A stretch of DNA of 64,000 nt from Streptomyces sp. NBC_01463. Its GTDB lineage: Bacteria > Actinomycetota > Actinomycetes > Streptomycetales > Streptomycetaceae. The position numbers and the translations under genes are program-made. The notes under the pieces are model-generated. The model was given only the letters and a program-made list of their open reading frames with translations, was not told where the DNA came from and did no database searches. This document shows, piece by piece, positions 57,907-64,000 of the stretch. The DNA is taken from the NCBI GenBank assembly GCA_036227345.1, contig CP109468.1, positions 8,246,001 through 8,310,000 on the forward strand, given 5' to 3'. The first letter of the stretch is position 1, and each line of letters opens with the position of its first letter.

Positions 57907-59064
57907 ATGAACCGTTTGACGACGTCAGGGGCCGGTTACGACCTCGCCCGCTTCCCCGAGGACCCGCGCGACCCGTTCCGAGCCTGGGACGCGGCCGACG
58001 AATACCTGCTCCGGCACCTGGAGGGGACCGACGGGGCCGAACCGGTCGCCCTCTCCGGCGCCCTCGTCGTGGTCGGCGACCGCTGGGGCGCCCTGAGCAC
58101 GGCGCTGGCCGCCCACCGCCCCGTGCAGATCACCGACTCCTACCTCGCGCAGCGGGCGACGGCGGCGAACCTGGAGCGCAACGGGGCCGACGCAGGTGCC
58201 GTACGCCTGCTCTCCGCGCGCGACACCCCGCCGGACCGCATCGACGTGCTGCTCGTCCGCGTACCCAAGAGCCTCGCGCTCCTGGAGGACCAGCTGCACC
58301 GGCTCGCCCCCGCGGTCCACGCCGGCACGGTCGTCGTCGGCACCGGCATGGTGAAGGAGATCCACACCTCCACCCTCAAGCTGTTCGAGCGGATCATCGG
58401 CCCCACCCGCACCTCGCTCGCGGTCAAGAAGGCCCGGCTCATCCACTGCACGCCGGACCCCTCCCTGGCCCGCACCCCCAGCCCCTGGCCGCACCGCTAC
58501 GAGCTGCCCGACGACGTGGGGGCCGTCGCGGGACGCACCGTCATCAACCACGCCGGGATCTTCTGCGCGGAGCGGCTCGACATCGGCACCCGCTTCTTCC
58601 TCAAGCACCTGCCCGTGCGCAGCGGCCCGGACCGGGTCGTCGACCTCGGCTGCGGGAACGGGGTGCTCGGCCTGGCCGCCGCGCTCGCCAACCCCGAGGC
58701 CGGGCTCACCTTCGTCGACGAGTCGTACCAGGCCCTCGCCTCGGCGGAGGCGACCTTCCGGGCCAACACCGACGCGGACACCGGGGCCCGCTTCGTCGTC
58801 GCCGACGGACTGACCGGCGCCGAGCCCGCCGGAGCCGACCTCGTCCTGTGCAACCCGCCGTTCCACTCGCACCAGGCCACCACGGACGCGACCGCCCGGA
58901 ACATGTTCCACGGGGCGCGCACCGCGCTGCGCCAGGGCGGCGAACTCTGGGTCGTGGGCAACCGGCACCTCGGCTACCACACCCAGCTGCGCCGGACCTT
59001 CGGCAACTGCACCACGGTGGCGGGCGACCCCAAGTTCGTCGTGCTGCGCGCCGTCAAACGCTGA
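57907..59064 (+). CDS. Class I SAM methyltransferase, RlmG/RsmC-like
   Basis: 385 residues. A degenerate N-terminal methyltransferase-like half leads to the active one: VVDLGCGNGVLGLAAALANP for SAM and LVLCNPPFHSHQATTD with the NPPF motif of N2-guanine rRNA methyltransferases. The two-half plan is that of RlmG (23S G1835) and RsmC. A TAGCCT -10 hexamer lies nine bases before the ATG, and there is no Shine-Dalgarno, so the transcript is probably nearly leaderless. The exact target nucleotide is unproven. Confidence 0.88.
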   Translation: MNRLTTSGAGYDLARFPEDPRDPFRAWDAADEYLLRHLEGTDGAEPVALSGALVVVGDRWGALSTALAAHRPVQITDSYLAQRATAANLERNGADAGAVRLLSARDTPPDRIDVLLVRVPKSLALLEDQLHRLAPAVHAGTVVVGTGMVKEIHTSTLKLFERIIGPTRTSLAVKKARLIHCTPDPSLARTPSPWPHRYELPDDVGAVAGRTVINHAGIFCAERLDIGTRFFLKHLPVRSGPDRVVDLGCGNGVLGLAAALANPEAGLTFVDESYQALASAEATFRANTDADTGARFVVADGLTGAEPAGADLVLCNPPFHSHQATTDATARNMFHGARTALRQGGELWVVGNRHLGYHTQLRRTFGNCTTVAGDPKFVVLRAVKR

Positions 59065-59082
59065 CAGCCGGACAGCCGCGGA

Positions 59083-59110
59083 GGGGCACGGGCCCGCGGG
59101 CCCGTGCCCC
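59083..59110 (+). terminator. Terminator after RlmG-like gene
   Basis: GGGGCACGGGCCC, GC, GGGCCCGTGCCCC: a perfect 13-bp inverted repeat 18 bases after the stop. Because it is fully palindromic it works on either strand. Confidence 0.8.
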
Positions 59111-59121
59111 TTCCGGATTCT

Positions 59122-59135
59122 TGCAACACGTTCTA
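59122..59135. promoter_or_regulatory. KstR-type operator (TNNAACNNGTTNNA)
   Basis: TGCAACACGTTCTA fits the KstR consensus TNNAACNNGTTNNA exactly and differs at two positions from TAGAACACGTTCTA. It lies 52 bases before the acyl-CoA dehydrogenase GTG. Confidence 0.6.
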
Positions 59136-59187
59136 CTGTGTGCGCCGCCGCACACGGGCGACGCGAAGCGAGACTCCTGGAGGGGCC

Positions 59188-60366
59188 GTGCACCTCGAAT
59201 ACACGCCTGAACAGCAGCAGTTGCGGACCGAACTGCATACGTACTTCGCCGCCCTGGTTCCCGACAACGCCTACGCGCGCTACGCCGACCCGGCCGCCCA
59301 GAAGCGTTTCTACCGGGAGACGATCCGGCGCCTGGGCACCGACGGCTGGCTCGGCGTCGGCTGGCCCACGGAGTACGGCGGACGCGGCTTGTCGCCGATG
59401 GAGCAGTTCATCTTCTTCGACGAGGCGGCCCAGGCGGGCGTCCCGCTGCCGCTGATGGCCCTCAACACCGTCGGACCGACGATCATGCAGTTCGGCACCG
59501 ACGAGCAGAAGGCCTACTTCCTGCCGAAGGTCCTCGCCGGTGAGATCGACTTCGCGATCGGCTACAGCGAACCCGACGCCGGCACCGACCTCGCCGCGCT
59601 CAAGACCCGCGCGGTGCGTGAGGGCGACACCTACGTCGTCAACGGGCAGAAGATCTGGACGACCAACGGCGACACCGCCGACTGGGTCTGGCTCGCCGCC
59701 CGCACCGATCCGGACGCCCCGCCCCACAAGGGCATCACCATGCTCCTCGTCCCGACGTCCGACCCCGGCTACTCCTGCACCCTGATCAACACCCTCGCCT
59801 CGCACGACACCACCGCCAGCTACTACGAGAACATCCGCGTCCCCGTCTCCCGCCGGGTCGGCGAGGAGAACAAGGGCTGGCGGCTCATCACCAACCAGCT
59901 CAACCACGAACGCGTCACCCTCGCCGCCCACGGCACCATGGCCATCCGCGCCCTGCACAACGTCCGGCGCTGGGCCGCCGAGACCCGCCTCGCCGACGGA
60001 CGCCGCGTCATCGACCTCGGCTGGGTCCGCGCCCGCCTGGCCCGCACCCACACCCGGCTCGACGCGATGAAGCTCCTGAACTGGCAGATGGTGTCCGCCG
60101 TCCAGAACCACACCCTCACCCCGCAGGACGCCTCCGCCGTCAAGGTGTACGGCTCCGAAGCGCGCCGCGACGCCTACGCCTGGCTCATGGAGGTCGTCGG
60201 CTCGGCCGGACCGCTCAAGGAGGGCTCCGCGGGCGCCGTCCTGCACGGCGAACTCGAACGCGGCTACCGGTCCGCCGTCATCTTCACCTTCGGCGGCGGC
60301 AACAACGAGATCCAGCGCGAGATCATCTCGTGGATCGGCCTCGGGATGCCGCGCGTACGCCGCTGA
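59188..60366 (+). CDS. Acyl-CoA dehydrogenase
   Basis: 392 residues. The ACAD plan is complete: N-terminal helical part with GWPTEYGGRGLSPMEQFIFF, the FAD region IGYSEPDAGTDLAALKTRA and VVNGQKIWTTNGDTADW, and the C-terminal four-helix part ending FGGGNNEIQREIISWIGLGM. The catalytic Glu position is not obvious, as in steroid-type FadE subunits, which are heteromeric. A KstR-like operator upstream supports a sterol or lipid role. GTG 59188 follows TGGAGGGG. Confidence 0.9.
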   Translation: MHLEYTPEQQQLRTELHTYFAALVPDNAYARYADPAAQKRFYRETIRRLGTDGWLGVGWPTEYGGRGLSPMEQFIFFDEAAQAGVPLPLMALNTVGPTIMQFGTDEQKAYFLPKVLAGEIDFAIGYSEPDAGTDLAALKTRAVREGDTYVVNGQKIWTTNGDTADWVWLAARTDPDAPPHKGITMLLVPTSDPGYSCTLINTLASHDTTASYYENIRVPVSRRVGEENKGWRLITNQLNHERVTLAAHGTMAIRALHNVRRWAAETRLADGRRVIDLGWVRARLARTHTRLDAMKLLNWQMVSAVQNHTLTPQDASAVKVYGSEARRDAYAWLMEVVGSAGPLKEGSAGAVLHGELERGYRSAVIFTFGGGNNEIQREIISWIGLGMPRVRR

Positions 60367-60374
60367 GTCCTCGC

Positions 60375-60406
60375 GGAAAATCCTGTCCGCGGATAACTGA
60401 TATCCG
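60375..60406 (+). promoter_or_regulatory. Possible ECF promoter and dyad of the sigma-CAP gene
   Basis: GGAAAAT (60375-60381) resembles an ECF -35, and CGGATA-N5-TATCCG (60390-60406) is a perfect 6-base dyad in the -10 region. An autoregulated promoter is plausible, not shown. Confidence 0.4.
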
Positions 60407-60472
60407 GGCCGCCCTCGGCAGTCTCCCAGCCATCGGGCATCATCAGCGGTCTACAGGACAGGGAACTTCTTC

Positions 60473-62131
60473 ATGAGCCATCAGCACACGGTGGACCCGG
60501 TGGCACTGGTGACCGCCGCCCGCGAGGGGGACGCGGCGGCCAGGGACGCGCTGGCCGGCGCCTACCTCCCGCTCGTCTACAACATCGTGGGCCGGGCACT
60601 GAACGGTTCGGCGGACGTGGACGACGTGGTGCAGGACACCATGCTCCGGGCGCTGCACGGGCTCGGCGGTCTGCGGGCCCCGGAGAGCTTCCGCTCCTGG
60701 CTGGTGGCGATCGCGATGAACCAGGTCCGGGCCCACTGGCAGAGCCGCAACGGCGCGCCAGGCCCGTTGGAGGAGGCCGGACAGGTCGCCGATCCGAGGG
60801 CCGACTTCGTCGATCTCACGATGATGCGTCTGCAACTGTCCGGGCAGCGTCAGGAGACGGCGCGTGCGACGCGGTGGCTGGAGCCGGAGGACCGGGGCCT
60901 GCTGTCGCTGTGGTGGCTGGAGTGCGCGGGGGAGCTGACCCGGACCGAGGTCGCCGAGGCGCTGGAACTCACGCCGCAGTACGCGGCGGTCCGGGTGCAG
61001 CGGATGAAGGCGCAGCTGGAGACGGCCCGCATCGTCGTGCGGGCGCTCGACGCGCAGCCGCCGTGCGAGGACCTGCGCGGGGTCCTCGCCGCCTGGGACG
61101 GCCGGCCGTCGGCCCTGTGGCGCAAGCGCATAGCCCGGCACGCCCGTGACTGCTACCGGTGTGCCGGACTCCGCAGCGGCCTGATGCCCGCCGAGGGCCT
61201 GCTGGCGGGGCTGGCGCTGGTCGCGGTGCCCGTGGCCCTGCTCGCGCTGTGGCCCGCGCAGGACGGGACGGCACCCGTCGCCGCCTCGTACCCGCTCGGC
61301 GCGCCGACGGGCGAGGGAGCGATACCCGCCGGACCCGGCCGGCACCGCTCCCCGGGCGGGCGGCACGGGGGCGGACACGGCACCTCCCGCGCCGAGGCCC
61401 GAGCCCGCAGGCGGACCGTCCGGCGCCGGGCGGTGGGCGGCGCGGTACTGGCGGCCTGCGTGGCCGGCGGGGGCCTCTGGTACGTGTCACTGGGCCCCGG
61501 TACGGGAAGTGACGACGAAGCGGCGTCGCGTACGTCGGCCGAGCCCATCACCGACCTCACCGCACCCGAGACCCCGGCCACCACCTCACCGTCCCCCTCG
61601 CCGTCCGTGTCCGCGTCGCCCTCGCCGTCCGCGAAGAAGAGCGCCTCGGCGACCCCGAGCCGCAAGCCGAAGAAGAGCGCCCCTCCGGCACCGAAGCAGA
61701 CGACCGCACCGCGGGTGCCGAGCAGCCCCGCCGCACAGCCGGCCCCCATAAGCACCGCGGCCCAGGTCGTCGCCCTGGTCAACAAGGAGCGGGGCGCCGC
61801 CGGCTGCGGGCCGCTCACGGAGGACTCACAGCTCACGGACGCGGCGCAGCGCCACTCGGACGACATGGCGGCCCGGGACTTCTTCGAGCACACCAACCCC
61901 GACGGCGCCGACCCCGGACAGCGCGTCACCGACGCCGGGTACCGCTGGTCCACGTACGGCGAGAACATAGCGCGAGGCCAGCAGACACCCGCTTCGGTGA
62001 TGGAGTCCTGGATGAACAGCCCCGGCCACCGCGCCAACATACTCAACTGCGACTTCAAGGACATCGGCATCGGTATCCACCAGGGACCCGGCGGACCGTG
62101 GTGGACGCAGGACTTCGGCGCGAAGCTCTGA
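60473..62131 (+). CDS. ECF sigma factor fused to membrane segments and CAP/SCP domain
   Basis: 552 residues in one continuous frame. Residues ~25-90 are sigma region 2 (YLPLVYNIVGRALNGSADVD and DVVQDTMLRALHGLGGL); ~135-185 are region 4 with HTH LTRTEVAEALELTPQYAAVR. A zinc-finger-like H223-x3-C227-x2-C230 follows, as in anti-sigma factors. Hydrophobic helices lie at ~242-261 and ~320-341, the second preceded by RARRRTVRRR. A Ser/Pro/Lys linker (350-425) leads to a CAP domain (427-550: ALVNKERGAAGCGPL, YGENIARGQQTP, SPGHRANILN). Probably a membrane-tethered sigma whose outer CAP part senses the wall. Confidence 0.88.
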   Translation: MSHQHTVDPVALVTAAREGDAAARDALAGAYLPLVYNIVGRALNGSADVDDVVQDTMLRALHGLGGLRAPESFRSWLVAIAMNQVRAHWQSRNGAPGPLEEAGQVADPRADFVDLTMMRLQLSGQRQETARATRWLEPEDRGLLSLWWLECAGELTRTEVAEALELTPQYAAVRVQRMKAQLETARIVVRALDAQPPCEDLRGVLAAWDGRPSALWRKRIARHARDCYRCAGLRSGLMPAEGLLAGLALVAVPVALLALWPAQDGTAPVAASYPLGAPTGEGAIPAGPGRHRSPGGRHGGGHGTSRAEARARRRTVRRRAVGGAVLAACVAGGGLWYVSLGPGTGSDDEAASRTSAEPITDLTAPETPATTSPSPSPSVSASPSPSAKKSASATPSRKPKKSAPPAPKQTTAPRVPSSPAAQPAPISTAAQVVALVNKERGAAGCGPLTEDSQLTDAAQRHSDDMAARDFFEHTNPDGADPGQRVTDAGYRWSTYGENIARGQQTPASVMESWMNSPGHRANILNCDFKDIGIGIHQGPGGPWWTQDFGAKL

Positions 62132-62438
62132 ACCGTGCGAAGGCCGGCGGTGCGGTTGACGCGTCGCCCCCGCTTCCTCCCGCCGGACAGGAGCCGGCCG
62201 GTCCCGCGGAATCGCGGGTGCCTTCACAGCACTGCCGCAGATGAATCACGAGCGCCCCGAGGAGTGGACGGCGACCGCCCGGTGAATCGCCGGGTGACCG
62301 GCAGACAGTTGCCGGGGCGGTGACGGACAGCGGATCCTGGCGGGAGCGCCGGTGCGGGGCCGCGATCCGGGACGGCGCGCCCGTTCACGACGCGTGCGCC
62401 GGTGCGCGCCGGGCGGGAGCAACGGGAGGTACGAGCAC
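62132..62438. other. Gene-free spacer with weak hairpin
   Basis: 307 bases with no gene I can support. CCCGCG-GAAT-CGCGGG (62203-62218) is a 6-bp hairpin that might help end the sigma-CAP transcript. The region is G/C-rich without codon structure. Confidence 0.4.
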
Positions 62439-63329
62439 ATGACGGAACCCGACCCCGGGCTCTTCGGGCCCTCGTCGGTCACCTGGCAGCTGCACGGCGA
62501 CCCGATGATGTGGGTGGCCGGAGTCCGCGCCCTGTACCTCCAGGCGCTGCATCCGCGCGCCGTGCGCGGAGTGATGCAGAACTCCGACTTCCGGAAGGAC
62601 GCCTGGGGCCGGCTGATGCGCACGGCGGGCTTCGTCGGGACGATCACGTACGGCACCGCCGACGCCGCCGAGAAGGCGGGGGCGCGGGTCCGCAAGATCC
62701 ACCGGCTCCTGAAGGCCACCGACCCGCTGAGCGGCGAGACCTACGGAGTCGACGAACCCGAACTGCTGCTGTGGGTGCACTGCGCGGAGGTCGACTCCTA
62801 CCTCCAGGTCGAGCGGCGCTCCGGCTACCCGCTCACCGACGCGCAGGCCGACCGGTACGTCGACGAGCACCGCACCGGCGCCCGCCTCGTCGGCCTCGAT
62901 CCGGCGGACGTCCCCGCGAGCACCGCGCAGCTCGCCGCCTACTTCGCCCGGATACGGCCCCGGCTGGCCTCCTCGCCCGAGGCGTCGGACGTCGACGACT
63001 TCCTGCGCCGGCCACCGGTGCACCCGCTGCTCGTACCGGCGCGGGCCGTGCTCTGGCGGCGTGTCGCGAGCCTCGCCTACCAGTCGCTGCCGCCGTTCGC
63101 CCATGAGCTGTACGGCAGACCCGTCCCGCCGGCGGCCACCGTCGACCGCCGTCTGCGCACCACCGGCACGGCCCTGCGCGCCATCCCGTCGCGGCTGCGC
63201 TGGCAGCTCCCGCCCGGTCACATTGTGAACGCCATGGCACGACTCGGACCCGGCAGCCGCCCCACCCCGTACAAACTGAAAAGGCAGGCAGCCATACTGG
63301 ACGGGCCGGGGAGGGCGCAGCGACAGTAG
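62439..63329 (+). CDS. DUF2236/MpaB-like oxygenase
   Basis: 296 residues. The DUF2236 heme-binding-type motifs are present: WQLHGDPMMWVAGVRALYLQ, ALHPRAVRGVMQNSDFRKDA and the helix with LLWVHCAEVDSYLQV. Members include latex-cleaving Lcp and the fungal MpaB oxygenase, with heme or peroxide chemistry. No signal peptide. ATG 62439 follows GGGAGG. It is upstream of, and not coupled to, a Ser/Thr kinase gene. Substrate unknown. Confidence 0.85.
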   Translation: MTEPDPGLFGPSSVTWQLHGDPMMWVAGVRALYLQALHPRAVRGVMQNSDFRKDAWGRLMRTAGFVGTITYGTADAAEKAGARVRKIHRLLKATDPLSGETYGVDEPELLLWVHCAEVDSYLQVERRSGYPLTDAQADRYVDEHRTGARLVGLDPADVPASTAQLAAYFARIRPRLASSPEASDVDDFLRRPPVHPLLVPARAVLWRRVASLAYQSLPPFAHELYGRPVPPAATVDRRLRTTGTALRAIPSRLRWQLPPGHIVNAMARLGPGSRPTPYKLKRQAAILDGPGRAQRQ

Positions 63330-63355
63330 GCGGAGTGACGGGGGCGACAGCAGGC

Positions 63356-64000
63356 ATGGCGGAAACCAGGCTGATCCAGAGCCGGTACCGACTGCTCGAT
63401 CTGATCGGGCGCGGCGGCATGGGCGAGGTGTGGCGCGCCCGCGACGAATCGCTCGGCCGGCAGGTCGCCGTCAAATGCCTCAAGCCCATGGGCCCGCAGC
63501 ACGACCGGGACTTCACCCGCATCCTGCGCGAACGCTTCCGGCGGGAGGCCCGGGTCGCCGCCGCCCTCCAGCACCGGGGCGTCACCGTCGTCCATGACTT
63601 CGGCGAGCACGAGGGCGTGCTCTATCTGGTGATGGAACTCCTCGACGGCCGCAACCTCAGCCAGCTCCTGGAGGACAACAAGCAGGTCCCGCTGCCCGTC
63701 GACGACGTCGTCGACATCGCCGAACAGGTCGCCGACGCCCTCGGATACACCCACCAGCAGGGCATCGTCCACCGTGACCTCAAGCCGGCGAACATCATGC
63801 GGCTGGCCGACGGCACCGTGAAGATCTGCGACTTCGGCATCGCGCGGCTCGGCCACGACATCTCCGTCACCTCCCGGCTCACCGGCGCGGGCATCGCCAT
63901 GGGCACCCCGCACTACATGTCGCCGGAGCAGATCAGCGGCGGCCAGGTCGACCACCGCAGCGACCTCTACTCGCTGGGCTGCGTGCTGTACGAGATCGCC
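63356..64000 (+). CDS. Serine/threonine protein kinase, N-terminal part
   Basis: Runs off the window; ~215 residues visible, all kinase domain. P-loop IGRGGMGEVW, catalytic Lys in QVAVKCLK, HRDLKPANIM, DFGIARLG and GTPHYMSPEQ give an active Hanks-type kinase of the PknB class. The rest (activation-segment end, possible membrane and sensor parts) lies beyond the window. ATG 63356 is used; GTG 63335 in frame is an alternative with an overlapping GGCGGA. No partner phosphatase adjacent. Confidence 0.93.
   Translation, partial: MAETRLIQSRYRLLDLIGRGGMGEVWRARDESLGRQVAVKCLKPMGPQHDRDFTRILRERFRREARVAAALQHRGVTVVHDFGEHEGVLYLVMELLDGRNLSQLLEDNKQVPLPVDDVVDIAEQVADALGYTHQQGIVHRDLKPANIMRLADGTVKICDFGIARLGHDISVTSRLTGAGIAMGTPHYMSPEQISGGQVDHRSDLYSLGCVLYEIA

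Noticed and set aside
57925..60246. A 773-codon minus-strand open frame over the RlmG-like and acyl-CoA dehydrogenase genes
   Set aside because: Crosses two real genes and a terminator; composition is that of an antisense shadow.

Overview
The window is chromosomal DNA from a high-GC actinomycete, almost certainly a Streptomyces. Nearly every gene has a G/C third codon position, GTG starts are common, genes overlap by ATGA or GTGA, and many products belong to families typical of Streptomyces (DUF6191, DUF6325, DUF6328, DUF6479, PTS-type dihydroxyacetone kinase, monomeric isocitrate dehydrogenase, membrane-coupled ECF sigma). I see no rRNA, tRNA, CRISPR array, insertion sequence, integrase or phage gene. 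It reads as ordinary core-to-accessory chromosome built from small, self-regulated modules.

Layout. 0-7 kb: a membrane PP2C phosphatase, a TetR-SDR-alcohol dehydrogenase unit with a clear palindromic operator, an aldo/keto reductase divergent from an HTH regulator, and a VOC protein. 7-10 kb: a DedA-PAP2 pair divergent from a BlaI-M56 metalloprotease pair, with a paired-dyad operator between them; this looks like an envelope-stress module. 10-12 kb: an ABC-F ribosome-protection type gene preceded by a promoter and an 8-codon leader peptide (MGSYYFFR), a probable antibiotic-sensing attenuator. 12-17 kb: NUDIX, dhaKLM, an MFS exporter and a DUF1697 protein. 17-21 kb: an arsenic island (arsC, arsR, acr3-type arsB, a second arsR, an ArsO-like flavoprotein) and a MerR-like HTH/TOBE regulator with two identical palindromes at its promoter. 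21-24 kb: an MFS drug exporter translationally coupled to a glutathionyl-hydroquinone-reductase-like protein, then a TPR protein. 24-31 kb: central and respiratory metabolism (idh, a stand-alone ctaD, a small membrane protein, NDH-2) and a short Rho paralogue. 31-38 kb: a tandem GNAT protein and the methylmalonyl-CoA mutase operon mutA-mutB-meaB.

38-57 kb is rich in small stress-type genes: DUF6325, SHOCT, a tyrosine phosphatase, a secreted protein behind a copper (CsoR) operator, two related helical proteins, DUF1992, SulP, DUF6328, DUF6479, an RsbW-like ATPase, succinate-semialdehyde dehydrogenase, phosphoketolase, a baeRF protein, DUF1269, a lipoprotein, a glutaminase-STAS fusion and a secreted endonuclease I. 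57-64 kb: an RlmG-like methyltransferase, an acyl-CoA dehydrogenase behind a KstR-type operator, an ECF sigma factor fused through membrane segments to a CAP domain, a DUF2236/MpaB oxygenase and the first part of a Ser/Thr kinase cut by the window end.

The most interesting items are the leader peptide before the ABC-F gene, the sigma-membrane-CAP fusion, the BlaI/M56-DedA/PAP2 module and the short Rho paralogue. Function calls rest on motifs and family knowledge read by eye; no database search was run.
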